Shown here: positions 16,501 through 24,122 of the stretch, piece after piece | How positions within the stretch are numbered: the first letter of the stretch is position 1 | Layout: each line of letters starts with the position of its first letter | Assembly (NCBI GenBank): GCA_045604405.1 | Contig: JAZUNZ010000003.1 | Span: 58,484-122,483, forward strand | Reading direction: 5' to 3' | Length of the DNA: 64,000 nt | Source of the DNA: UMGS1649 sp045604405 | GTDB taxonomy: Bacteria > Bacillota > Clostridia > TANB77 > CAG-465 | The notes under the pieces: generated by a model | The model's input: only the letters and a program-made list of their open reading frames with translations | The model's database searches: none | What the model was told of the DNA's origin: nothing | Program-made: the position numbers and the translations under genes

Positions 16501-17798
16501 ATCTCCGTTATACAATCTGCCCCTGGATTAAAGCCTGTTGTTTCTATGTCAAAAACAACGTATGTGTCTGGTGCTTGTATATTTGGTTCAACGTCTGGTA
16601 TTAGATAACCTTCTACTCCGTAAAGAACTTTAATATCAAACTTCTTTTCATCTCTGTTAAATGCTGCAAGATTAGCCTCTGGGAAACTTTGTAGCACACC
16701 ATGATCAGTTATTGCCACAGCTTTATGTCCCCATTTTATTGCCTGCTTTACTATGTCTGTTGCCGAAGTTACTCCATCCATTGCACTCATTTGTGTATGC
16801 ATATGAAGCTCTACTCTTTTTGTCTCGGCATCATCTGTTCTTTCCTTTGGCTTTTTGCCCTCTACAATGTTTCTTAATATTATGCTAATATCTTTTGCAA
16901 ACATATCATATTGAGGTTTTCCCTCAACTTTTATATACTTTCCAACCTTGAGTTTTGACGAAAGCTCGCCAACATCAATTCTTTGAGGGTCAGCAAATAT
17001 CTTAGTAGATATCGTGCTAGTATTATCACTTATATCTACTGTAAACATTTCCTTACCTGTTTTAGTTGTCTTAGTTTCAACCGCTTCAATCTTACCCTCA
17101 ATACATGCAATGTCCATTTCTTGATTTATATCTTCAATCTTGTCTACCTTTGCATTTGCTATGCCTTTACCATATATAACTCCCTCAGCCATTTGAGCAG
17201 TCACCACTTTTGGTGTAACTGATGTATTGGTCTGCTCTTTAGGTTGTGACGCGCTTACCTGTTGAGGTTTCCTATCTTGAGACGCTATAACAGGCTTTAG
17301 CTCTTTTTGCTTTTTAACAAAATCTTCTTTAGCATTTAAAGAATCATATATATTTACGGTTACATCTTCACCATAAAACTTCTTCACTAATTCTACAATA
17401 TATTCATCTGTCTTCTTAAGCTTCAAAAAAGAGGCACTTGGAACCTTTAATTCTATACTTACTTCGTTGTTTTCTAAAATAATATTGCTATCTTTAAATA
17501 TATCTTTCATGTACGGAAAAACCGCTGTTACTAACTCTATTACATCATGAATACACGAAAGCTCTATGTCTTGTTTTTTGCTCACCATAGGAATAACTTT
17601 GAAGGACTTCAAATTAAATACTTTTTCTGCATTTTTAGAAAAATCATATAAATCTTTTGGTACTATTTTTGTATTAACATCAACTTGAATAATAGCGGCA
17701 TTATTTTTCTTAGAAAACTTAACCTCTAATACTGTAAGATCATTTATACTACTTCCAACAATTGTTGCCTGTTCAAACAATTCACAGACTTTTTTCAA
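13515..17798 (-). CDS. polC: DNA polymerase III alpha subunit, PolC type
   Basis: The replicative polymerase of low-G+C Gram-positives, about 1427 residues, normal length. In order: an N-terminal domain, an OB fold (around VIYGKGIANAKVD), a PHP domain (VELHMHTQMSAMDG...AITDHG) interrupted by a DnaQ-like 3'-5' exonuclease (VVFDIETTGFNPG...VAHNARFDTSFI), then a zinc-binding region with CPEC and CPKCG pairs, the polymerase core (VPDIDLNFSG holds catalytic aspartates) and a C-terminal HhH part. The frame opens at 17846, but the TTG at 17798 follows GGGGGTGA and begins the usual sequence MKKVCELFEQ; it is preferred with moderate certainty. It lies downstream of rseP as in Bacillus. Confidence 0.97.
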   Translation of the reverse strand: MKKVCELFEQATIVGSSINDLTVLEVKFSKKNNAAIIQVDVNTKIVPKDLYDFSKNAEKVFNLKSFKVIPMVSKKQDIELSCIHDVIELVTAVFPYMKDIFKDSNIILENNEVSIELKVPSASFLKLKKTDEYIVELVKKFYGEDVTVNIYDSLNAKEDFVKKQKELKPVIASQDRKPQQVSASQPKEQTNTSVTPKVVTAQMAEGVIYGKGIANAKVDKIEDINQEMDIACIEGKIEAVETKTTKTGKEMFTVDISDNTSTISTKIFADPQRIDVGELSSKLKVGKYIKVEGKPQYDMFAKDISIILRNIVEGKKPKERTDDAETKRVELHMHTQMSAMDGVTSATDIVKQAIKWGHKAVAITDHGVLQSFPEANLAAFNRDEKKFDIKVLYGVEGYLIPDVEPNIQAPDTYVVFDIETTGFNPGADCITEIAAVKVKDGAQIDEFSTFVNPERSIPKDVQELTHITPEMVKDAPKIEEALKGFLEFSKDCVIVAHNARFDTSFINYFADKCGYEKPKYIIDTLAISREMFEGYENHKLGTIAANLEIELENAHRAINDARATAKVFIKMCEIVKSKNMRVADYVQTEFIEDKRQMSPYHIIILAKNYVGLKNLYKLVSFSHIRYFHKKPRLSRSLINRYREGLIIGSACERGELFQAIMEGDDEKSKALAKYYDYLEIQPIGNNEFYVKNGAVANYDGLKDLNRKIVDIGRELNIPVCATCDVHFLNPQDELYRRIIMAGQGFDDADEQAPLYFRTTDEMLKEFDYLDEATAREVVIDNPNKIADMFEEIKPVVDGTYNPVIEGSDEEIERLTYEKARQIYGDPLPEIVEARIKKELNSIITNGFSVMYIIAQKLVKKSNDDGYLVGSRGSVGSSFVATMSGITEVNPLPPHYVCPECKYSEFPPVTVTTGVDMEDKDCPKCGHRLKKDGMDIPFETFLGFKGDKVPDIDLNFSGDYQAKAHAYTEVLFGKYKTFRAGTISTLAEKTAYGFVRKYYEEKNIHIRVPEINREAKMCTGIKRTTGQHPGGIIVVPRDKEIYDFCPVQRPADDITSNTITTHFDFHSIHDNLLKLDILGHDDPTVIRMLEDLTGIDAKTIPLDEPKVMSLFSSTEALGITEEQERSKVATYAVPEFGTKFVRQMLLDTKPTTFGELVRISGLSHGTDVWLNNAQSLIEQGITTLKEAICTRDDIMIYLIQKGLDPSLAFKIMEITRKGKAKKDLTEEMKEKMRECDVPEWYIDSCLKIKYMFPKAHACAYVMMAYRIAYFKVYYPKAFYATYFTVRGDAFNADVMCTSKEKVKDAIKNIESNPEASNVEKDMVTVLEVVNEMMERGIDFLPIDLYKSDATKFLVEEDGVRPPLSAIPTFGTVNAKNVATARTDGKFSSKENLVSRAKIGKSALELLDKYGCTKGMPNSSQVSLFDEVN

Positions 17799-17878
17799 TA
17801 CTTTCACCCCCGCTTTAGCATACAAAAACCCAAAACGATAAAACATTTTGGATTTTTATTTCTTTTCTTTAGTTTATT

Positions 17879-19135
17879 TTAAACAATTCTAATAATATCA
17901 TTTATAGTAACAAATATCGTAAGCAGTAGTAATAAACCAAGTCCTATATAGCTTAGTATTGCTTCCACTTTTACAGATACTTTCTTTCTAGTTATCCACT
18001 CTATTAACACAAGTACTATCTTTCCTCCGTCAAGAGGTGGAAAAGGTAGAATATTTGCTACTCCAACAGCTAGAGATATCATTCCTAGCATGCTTAATAA
18101 ATCTACTAAGCCCTCTGTTCTAGATACAACTTCTCCGATTCCAACTATACCAGAAAGTTGAGTTACCTCTACTTTGCCTCTAAATAAATCTACATATGAA
18201 CCAACAATTTGAGAAATTGTAGCTATTGATTTATAAAATGATGTTTTAAATGTAGTTTCTTCTTGTACGAAGGCCATACTTCCCAAATTAAATGTTAATT
18301 GAGATTTAGGAGTAACCTTTAATACTACTTCTTTTTCATCTCTTAAAACTGTAAGCTCTATATCTTTATTTGCATTTGTTGATACTATATTTACTACTTC
18401 TGCTGAATATGTAACTGGCTCGCCATTTATTTTTATAATTTTATCTCCAGCTTTTATATTTGCTGTACTTGCTGGCATACCTGGTTCTACCATTTCAACA
18501 TATGCTAAAACATTCCCCTGTTCATCCAACTTTGTTGTGTCAAAATACACTCCCATATAGCCTATTTCTTTTACTGCATTTTTAACTATTACTGTATTTA
18601 ACACGCCATCTCTTAGATACTCTACGACAACGTCTTTATTGTCTGTTTCTTTGTATAACGCAATGTCTTGGTAAATATGTGTAACTTTATTACCTATTTT
18701 TGTTATTCTGTCACCATCTCTTATCCCCGATTCATATGCCGCGCTATTTTCATCTAAATCTACAATTTGCGTCGAATATGTAGGTGTAACTAAATTTACG
18801 CTTAAAAATATTGCTGTTGCAAGTATTGCATTAAATAATACACCCGCAACTAGTACAATGATTCTTTTCCATGGTGCCTTATTTGAAAATGCATTTTCGT
18901 CTTTCGAATCGCCTTCTTCACCCTCAATTGCTACATATCCACCAAGCGGAATCCAGCGTAAAGAATACATTGTATCTTTCCATTTTTTTTGTACTATCTT
19001 AGGACCAAATCCAATGCTAAATTCATTAACAGTCATCTTAAATAATTTTGCAAATAAAAAATGACCAAATTCGTGAATTGTAGCTACTACTCCTAAGACT
19101 ATAAGTAATTTTATTATAGTTAAAATTAACGTCAT
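17879..19135 (-). CDS. rseP: Site-2 intramembrane zinc metalloprotease RseP/RasP
   Basis: A 418-residue membrane protease that cuts anti-sigma factors and remnant signal peptides inside the membrane. The zinc motif HEFGHF is in the first membrane segment (about residue 21), and the third ligand region FPPLDGGKI is near residue 360. A PDZ domain lies in the middle (about residues 190-270, with PGMPASTANIKAGDKI), apparently together with a second, more diverged one before it. The ATG at 19135 is nine bases from GGGAG; a TTG at 19144 is too close. It lies between cdsA and polC, the conserved Firmicutes order, although dxr, which often precedes it, is absent. Confidence 0.95.
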   Translation of the reverse strand: MTLILTIIKLLIVLGVVATIHEFGHFLFAKLFKMTVNEFSIGFGPKIVQKKWKDTMYSLRWIPLGGYVAIEGEEGDSKDENAFSNKAPWKRIIVLVAGVLFNAILATAIFLSVNLVTPTYSTQIVDLDENSAAYESGIRDGDRITKIGNKVTHIYQDIALYKETDNKDVVVEYLRDGVLNTVIVKNAVKEIGYMGVYFDTTKLDEQGNVLAYVEMVEPGMPASTANIKAGDKIIKINGEPVTYSAEVVNIVSTNANKDIELTVLRDEKEVVLKVTPKSQLTFNLGSMAFVQEETTFKTSFYKSIATISQIVGSYVDLFRGKVEVTQLSGIVGIGEVVSRTEGLVDLLSMLGMISLAVGVANILPFPPLDGGKIVLVLIEWITRKKVSVKVEAILSYIGLGLLLLLTIFVTINDIIRIV

Positions 19136-19156
19136 TATTTTCAACTCCCGTAACTA

Positions 19157-19969
19157 TTATATGTATATTTTTATAAATAAATATACAATTGGCGCAACAA
19201 ACATTAAGCTGTCAAATCTATCTAATATTCCACCGTGTCCCGGCATTATATTTCCAAAGTCTTTAATTTTGCAATATCTCTTTATAGCAGAGGCTGTAAG
19301 ATCTCCAAATTGACCTGCCACACTTGCGGCAATTCCAACTAAAACCCAATAAAATAAATTCCCATATATTCCTAACTCTAAGTTTCCTAATAGTGTAAGC
19401 AGTACAAATGATAGTATAACTCCACATATTCCTCCAATAGAACCCTCTACTGTTTTATTTGGACTAATGTCTGGCGCAAGTTTTGTTTTTCCAAACTTAG
19501 AGCCTACTAAAAACGCAAACGTATCGCTTATAAATGCACCACAGAAGACGTACAATATATAAAATCTTCCATGTTCCATAGCAAGAATTAGCTTCATAAA
19601 CGAGAACATAACTGGAATGTATAATAACGAAAATACCGTTATTGCAACGTCTACTATTGTTCTTCTAACATTTCCCAAAATAATATATGTAAATGAGCTA
19701 ATAAGTCCTAAAGGAATTATAAACTTAATTATCATAAGCTTATATTCTTCTGGTATTATTCCACCCATTAAAAATATTGCTAAGCAGCCCAGATAACCCA
19801 GCCAAGAAATTGGTTTGTATCCTATATTTTTAAAAGCTTTATTATATTCATATGTTGCCATTAAAGCCAACATTGCTACTACTGCAGTATCAAATATTGG
19901 GTTATTTACAACAAGTATAATAACCCATAATGCTATAAATATAACTGCAGAAATAATTCTTTTTTTCAT
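19157..19969 (-). CDS. cdsA: Phosphatidate cytidylyltransferase
   Basis: CDP-diglyceride synthase (270 aa) that makes CDP-diacylglycerol from CTP and phosphatidic acid for phospholipid synthesis. It has about eight membrane segments and the C-terminal family signature, visible here as KDFGNIMPGHGGILDRFDSL, which carries the metal-binding aspartates. SD is AGAGGA before ATG 19969. It follows frr directly, whereas uppS normally lies between them in Firmicutes. Confidence 0.95.
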   Translation of the reverse strand: MKKRIISAVIFIALWVIILVVNNPIFDTAVVAMLALMATYEYNKAFKNIGYKPISWLGYLGCLAIFLMGGIIPEEYKLMIIKFIIPLGLISSFTYIILGNVRRTIVDVAITVFSLLYIPVMFSFMKLILAMEHGRFYILYVFCGAFISDTFAFLVGSKFGKTKLAPDISPNKTVEGSIGGICGVILSFVLLTLLGNLELGIYGNLFYWVLVGIAASVAGQFGDLTASAIKRYCKIKDFGNIMPGHGGILDRFDSLMFVAPIVYLFIKIYI

Positions 19970-19978
19970 AAATTTCCT

Positions 19979-20527
19979 CTATATTTCCATTATTTCTTTT
20001 TCTTTTTCACTTACTACAACAGACACTGCATCAACTTGTTTGTCTGTTATTTTTTGAATTTGTTCTTCTAAAGAGCGCACTTCATCTTCACTTGTATTTA
20101 ATTCTTTTTGTTCCTTCTTAACAGCATCAATTGCATCTCTTCTTAAATTTCTAATTTGAACTTTTGCTTCTTCGCCAAGTTTATTTACTTCTTTAGCAAG
20201 TTCTTTTCTTCTTGCTTCATTTAGTTCTGGGAATATAAGTCTAATGCCCGATCCATCATTTATTGGGTTAATACCAATATCTGCTTTAGATATGGCTTTA
20301 GATATTTCTCCTAAAAGGTTTCTATCCCATGGTGCTATAAGTATTTGTCTTGGTTCTGGCACAGATATTGAAGCCACTTGGTTTAAAGGTGATTGTGCAC
20401 CATAATATTCAACTGTTATTTTATTTAATATTTGCGGATTTGCACGTCCAGCACGTATATTAGACAATTCTTCTTTAAGATAATCTATTCTTTCTTTCAT
20501 TTTTAATTCTACATCATTTAGATTCAT
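19979..20527 (-). CDS. frr: Ribosome recycling factor
   Basis: A 182-residue RRF, the usual length, which with EF-G splits post-termination ribosomes. Typical features are the helical arms and RAGRANPQILNKITVEYYG near residues 27-45 and a second conserved block reading ASISVPEPRQILIAPWD. The ATG at 20527 comes after GGAGGTTATT; an in-frame ATG at 20539 overlaps the SD and is rejected. It is the first gene of frr-cdsA-rseP-polC. Unusually, pyrH is not upstream; a divergent carboxypeptidase gene is. Confidence 0.97.
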   Translation of the reverse strand: MNLNDVELKMKERIDYLKEELSNIRAGRANPQILNKITVEYYGAQSPLNQVASISVPEPRQILIAPWDRNLLGEISKAISKADIGINPINDGSGIRLIFPELNEARRKELAKEVNKLGEEAKVQIRNLRRDAIDAVKKEQKELNTSEDEVRSLEEQIQKITDKQVDAVSVVVSEKEKEIMEI

Positions 20528-20645
20528 AATAACCTCCATAAAATCTCTGCCACTATTATACTATATTTATGCAAAAAATCAAGTACACAATATGAAGTTC
20601 CACAATGCCACACATTTAATTTTTGTATATTTTTTTGCTAATCAC

Positions 20646-20674
20646 TTCACTAATTAAATATAGTATAGTATAAT
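20646..20674 (+). promoter_or_regulatory. Sigma-A promoter for the D,D-carboxypeptidase gene
   Basis: TTCACT, a 17-base spacer and a perfect TATAAT, with the start codon 24 bases downstream of the -10 box. Confidence 0.65.
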
Positions 20675-20697
20675 TAATTTACTTTAGAGGTGAACTC

Positions 20698-22011
20698 ATG
20701 AAATTTAAGATTATATTGTTTACATTAGTGTTTATTACTTGTTTTAGTTTCGTATTTGCAAGCAGCTCTCCAAATATTAATGCAAAATCAGCAATAGCAA
20801 TGGATGCTGACAGTTCCATTGTTCTATATAACAAAGATATGGACACACAAATATATCCAGCTAGTACAACAAAAATTCTTACAGCAATACTTGCTATAGA
20901 AAACTTAAGTTTAGATAAAAATGTAGTTGTGTCTAAAACAGCAATAAGCATTCCTTGGGATAGCTCATCTGTGTATTTACAAGAAGGCGAAATAATTTCT
21001 ATAAACGACTTGTTGTATTGTTTGCTTTTAAACTCAGGAAATGACGCGGCAAACGTACTAGCAGAAGCCGTTTCTGGAGATATTGCTACATTTGTAGAAC
21101 TTATGAATGCTAAAGCAAAAGAATTAGGATGCGCAGGAACTCATTTTAATAATGCTCATGGATATTCTGATGACAATCACTATACAACTGCACTGGATAT
21201 GGCTAAAATATTTAGTTATTGCATAAAAAATGAAACGTTTACTAAAATAATATCTACAAAGTCTTACATTGTAGATGAAACAAATAAAACAAATGAAAAA
21301 AGATATTTAAGCAACACAAATCGTTTAATACTTCAAAAGGAAGATAGCATATATGCTAGATATTATGAATATTGTATTGGTGGAAAAACAGGATATACAG
21401 ACGAAGCCGGAAGAACCTTAATTACATTTGCCAAAAAAGATAATAAAACAGTTATAGTTGCAGTATTTGGTGCAAGTTCAAGCGGAAGTGTAGATGTTCG
21501 TTATACCGACGCTATAAACTTATTCGAATATTCATTTAATAACTTTTCTAAGAAAACTATAGCCGAATCTCAAGATTATAACTTTAATTATATAAACATA
21601 GAGAAAGAATTAAATTACACTGTTGGTCTAAAAGAAAATTTCGAAATAATGTATAACAATAATGAAACACCATATTTTTCATATACAATAAACATTGATG
21701 AAAAAAATTTGGAAAACATAGATAAATCAAACTTTAAAGAAGTTCCAACAGGAACAATTACCTTTAGTTTTAGTGATAACAATGGAAACTTATACTCATC
21801 TGATCAAACATTATATCTTAAAGGAATCGAGAAATACCGCATTGTTACAGGCACACAAGTTATAACTACTATGTTTATTGTCCTAGCCGTTATTCTTATA
21901 TTAATTTTGATTCTGTTTGTAATTAAAAACAATAATCACAAAGAATTATTCAACAATAATTCTAGAAAGAATAGAAGAAAACACAAACAACAAAAAATTA
22001 AGAAGTCTTAA
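20698..22011 (+). CDS. D-alanyl-D-alanine carboxypeptidase (S11 / PBP5 family)
   Basis: A 437-residue low-molecular-weight penicillin-binding protein that trims the terminal D-alanine from peptidoglycan stem peptides. Residues 1-21 form a signal peptide. The active-site motifs are present: ASTTK (SxxK, about residues 57-61), SGN (about 112-114) and KTG (about 230). The C-terminal part ends in a strong membrane segment and a basic tail, replacing the amphipathic anchor of PBP5; this looks like DacF or DacB types of spore formers. SD AGAGGTGA precedes ATG. It lies between, and opposite to, the frr and tsf genes. Confidence 0.92.
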   Translation: MKFKIILFTLVFITCFSFVFASSSPNINAKSAIAMDADSSIVLYNKDMDTQIYPASTTKILTAILAIENLSLDKNVVVSKTAISIPWDSSSVYLQEGEIISINDLLYCLLLNSGNDAANVLAEAVSGDIATFVELMNAKAKELGCAGTHFNNAHGYSDDNHYTTALDMAKIFSYCIKNETFTKIISTKSYIVDETNKTNEKRYLSNTNRLILQKEDSIYARYYEYCIGGKTGYTDEAGRTLITFAKKDNKTVIVAVFGASSSGSVDVRYTDAINLFEYSFNNFSKKTIAESQDYNFNYINIEKELNYTVGLKENFEIMYNNNETPYFSYTINIDEKNLENIDKSNFKEVPTGTITFSFSDNNGNLYSSDQTLYLKGIEKYRIVTGTQVITTMFIVLAVILILILILFVIKNNNHKELFNNNSRKNRRKHKQQKIKKS

Positions 22012-22032
22012 GGTTTTTCCTTAAGACTTCTT
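22000..22032. terminator. Bidirectional terminator between dac gene and tsf
   Basis: A 14-bp perfect stem containing GAAGTCTTAAGG and its complement encloses a five-T loop. It overlaps the carboxypeptidase stop codon and precedes a T-rich run on the minus strand, serving tsf as well. Confidence 0.9.
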
Positions 22033-22037
22033 TTAAA

Positions 22038-22682
22038 TTATCCATTAATTTGTTTCATTACTTCTTCAGCAAAGTTTTCTTGTCTCTTTTCAAGACCTTC
22101 GCCTCTTTCAAATCTAACAAATCTTCTTATAACTATATTTTCACCAATAGTTGCTATTTTTTCATTTAAAACTTCTTTAACAGTTTTATCTGGATCTTTT
22201 ATAAATGGTTGGTCTAATAAACATATTTCCTCGAAAAATTTGTTTATTCTTCCTTCTACCATTTTTTCAACTACTGCTGCTGGTTTTCCTTCATTTAAAG
22301 CTTGTGCTTTAAGAATTTCTTTTTCAGATTCTACAACATCAGCTGGAACTTCTTCTCTAGATACATATTTAGGATTTGCTGATACAACATGCATAGCAAC
22401 GTCTCTTACAAATGTTCTAAATTCTTCGTTCTTAGCAACAAAGTCTGTTTCAGAATTAACTTCAACTAAAGCTCCATATTTACCATTGTGAATGTATGCT
22501 TCAACTAAACCTTCAGCTGCTATTCTGCTAGCTTTCTTAGCTGCTTTAGCTATTCCTCTTTCACGTAGTAATTCTATCGCTTTGTCTATATTTCCATCAG
22601 TTTCAACTAAAACTTTTTTGCAGTCCATTATTCCTGCACCTGTTCTGTCTCTTAACTCTTTAACTAATTCTGCTGTTATCAT
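22038..22682 (-). CDS. tsf: Elongation factor Ts
   Basis: A 214-residue EF-Ts, the guanine nucleotide exchange factor for EF-Tu. It begins with the TS-N ubiquitin-associated-like domain (VKELRDRTGAGIMDCKKVL) followed by SETDFVAKNEEF, the conserved EF-Tu contact. At this length it lacks part of the second core subdomain found in E. coli EF-Ts, which is also the case in many other bacteria. It sits 3 bases after rpsB and shares its transcript. Confidence 0.97.
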   Translation of the reverse strand: MITAELVKELRDRTGAGIMDCKKVLVETDGNIDKAIELLRERGIAKAAKKASRIAAEGLVEAYIHNGKYGALVEVNSETDFVAKNEEFRTFVRDVAMHVVSANPKYVSREEVPADVVESEKEILKAQALNEGKPAAVVEKMVEGRINKFFEEICLLDQPFIKDPDKTVKEVLNEKIATIGENIVIRRFVRFERGEGLEKRQENFAEEVMKQING

Positions 22683-22685
22683 AAA

Positions 22686-23534
22686 TTATTCCTCCTTTGT
22701 TGTTTTTTCTTCTACTACTTCTTCAGTAGCTTTTCTTGGCTTTCTGTTGTTTGGTCTTGATTGTTTTCTTTCTATTTTGTCTTCGCCCATTTCTTTAACT
22801 AGTTGTTCCATTGTTTCAACTTCACCATCTAGTTCTAGATCTTCCATAGGTTCTCCGCTCTTACCATGTAAAACAGCGTCTGCCATTTTAGCTGTTATTA
22901 ATCTTACAGCTCTTACTGCATCATCATTACCAGGAATTACATAATCTACATCGTTAGGGTTACAATTTGAATCTATTAAACCAATTGTTGGTATTCCTAA
23001 TTTTCTTGCTTCCTTAGTACAAATCAACTCTTTTTTAGAGTCTACTAAGAAAATAAGTGATGGAAGTTTTTCCATATTCTTAATACCGCCAAGGTTTTGA
23101 TTTAATTTTTCCATTTCAAGTTTTAACTTACTAACTTCTTTCTTTGGAAGCACATCGAATGTTCCATCTGCTTCCATTGTTTCTAATTCAACAAGTCTAG
23201 CAATTCTTGCTCTTATTGTTTTAAAGTTAGTTAAAGTTCCACCTAACCATCTACTGTTGATGTAGTACATTCCACATCTTTCTGCTTCTTCTTTGATACA
23301 TTCTGCTATTTGTTTTTTAGTTCCAACAAATAATACTGTACCACCTTCACTAGCCACTTTGTTAACTAGTTCGTAAGCTTCAACAGCTTTCTTTAATGTT
23401 TTTTGAAGGTCAAGAATGTATATTCCATTTCTTGCTGTGAATATGTATGGAGCCATTCTTGGATCCCATCTTTTTGTTTGGTGTCCGAAGTGTACACCAG
23501 CTTCTAGTAATGCTCTCATAGGTATAATTGACAT
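22686..23534 (-). CDS. rpsB: 30S ribosomal protein S2
   Basis: S2 with the diagnostic opening MRALLEAGVHFGHQTKRWDPRM-YI and the later NSRWLGGTLTNFKTI and VDSNC-P--VDY-IPGNDDA blocks. At 282 residues it is longer than usual because of a C-terminal acidic and basic extension after residue 235. ATG 23534 has a strong AGGAGG. It heads the rpsB-tsf operon; promoter at 23646-23674 leaves a leader of about 105 bases. Confidence 0.97.
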   Translation of the reverse strand: MSIIPMRALLEAGVHFGHQTKRWDPRMAPYIFTARNGIYILDLQKTLKKAVEAYELVNKVASEGGTVLFVGTKKQIAECIKEEAERCGMYYINSRWLGGTLTNFKTIRARIARLVELETMEADGTFDVLPKKEVSKLKLEMEKLNQNLGGIKNMEKLPSLIFLVDSKKELICTKEARKLGIPTIGLIDSNCNPNDVDYVIPGNDDAVRAVRLITAKMADAVLHGKSGEPMEDLELDGEVETMEQLVKEMGEDKIERKQSRPNNRKPRKATEEVVEEKTTKEE

Positions 23535-23645
23535 TTTTCTTCCTCCTTTTTTATTCCTCCACAGACATTTTCATCTACATAACCTCTTTCGAGGAAAGGC
23601 AATAGACTGTGCCTGTGTGTGTATTATCGCACATGCGACATCGTT

Positions 23646-23674
23646 AGTATACCATATTCAAATTGCTTTTTCAA
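23646..23674 (-). promoter_or_regulatory. Sigma-A promoter of rpsB-tsf
   Basis: TTGAAA, 17-base spacer and TATACT on the minus strand, with a TGG in front of the -10 box (extended -10). The roughly 105-base leader contains a short CCTC-GAAA-GAGG hairpin that could be a site for S2 feedback; that role is inferred. Confidence 0.8.
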
Positions 23675-23692
23675 GTTTTTTTAGTATTTTTG

Positions 23693-23721
23693 TTGACATA
23701 TATTAAAATTTGTTGTATAAT
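23693..23721 (+). promoter_or_regulatory. Consensus sigma-A promoter reading into a gene-free region
   Basis: Perfect TTGACA (23693-23698), 17-base spacer and perfect TATAAT (23716-23721). It is divergent from the rpsB promoter and points into about 380 bases with no open frame, ending at the hairpin 24074-24098. Confidence 0.85.
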
Positions 23722-23727
23722 ATCTTC

Positions 23728-24105
23728 ACTGTTTATAGTTTTGTAAACACGCAATTGCATGTTTAGTTATTTGTTTGCTATCACCATGGCACTTGTTTTG
23801 GTATCCTCCGAAGTCTTTAAGTGTCGTGTTGGTATTAATATATAAAACTCCAGCCCGCCTCCCGTTCTATCTTGTTCATAGGCTCAAACCATTTCTAAGT
23901 TTTGCCACAAAACTCTCACCTCCTCGTCCTTTATAACGCAAAATTTTCACACTCCGGGCTGGCCGTGTACTAGTTTAATGTTGCTTGTTTACAACAGTTT
24001 AAAAGTACACAAATAGATGTTCATCCAGAACATCTTCTCATCGCCGGTTGTTCAATAGAGCAACCAACTTAAGAGACCGCTCATTTTTTGAGCGGTCTTT
24101 CCATT
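23728..24105 (+). ncRNA. Putative structured non-coding RNA of unknown class
   Basis: A stretch without any reasonable coding frame, behind a consensus promoter and closed by a hairpin. Pairings visible by eye: 23741-23754 with 23981-23994 (14 bp, one mismatch) enclosing the centre; 23850-23857 with 23955-23962 (8 bp, GC-rich CCAGCCCG/CGGGCTGG); 23788-23794 with 23819-23825; then hairpins 24015-24022/24028-24035 and 24046-24053/24058-24065. The sequence lacks the RNase P, SRP, tmRNA and 6S hallmarks I know. G-U pairs in two helices favour the plus strand and one favours the minus strand, so strand rests mainly on the promoter. Confidence 0.5.
24074..24098. terminator. Terminator hairpin between the putative ncRNA and the LCP operon
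   Basis: AGACCGCTCA pairs perfectly with TGAGCGGTCT around a five-T loop. It closes the plus-strand transcript (followed by TT-CC) and lies 25 bases after the LCP stop codon on the minus strand. The T tract is modest on both sides. Confidence 0.75.
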
Positions 24106-24122
24106 TGAATTATATTGTATGT

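Noticed and set aside
23728..24105. tmRNA, RNase P RNA, SRP RNA or 6S RNA as the identity of the putative RNA
   Set aside because: No tRNA-like CCA end, no GAGGAAAGUC-type core, no SRP GGAAGGAAG-type loop and wrong size for 6S.
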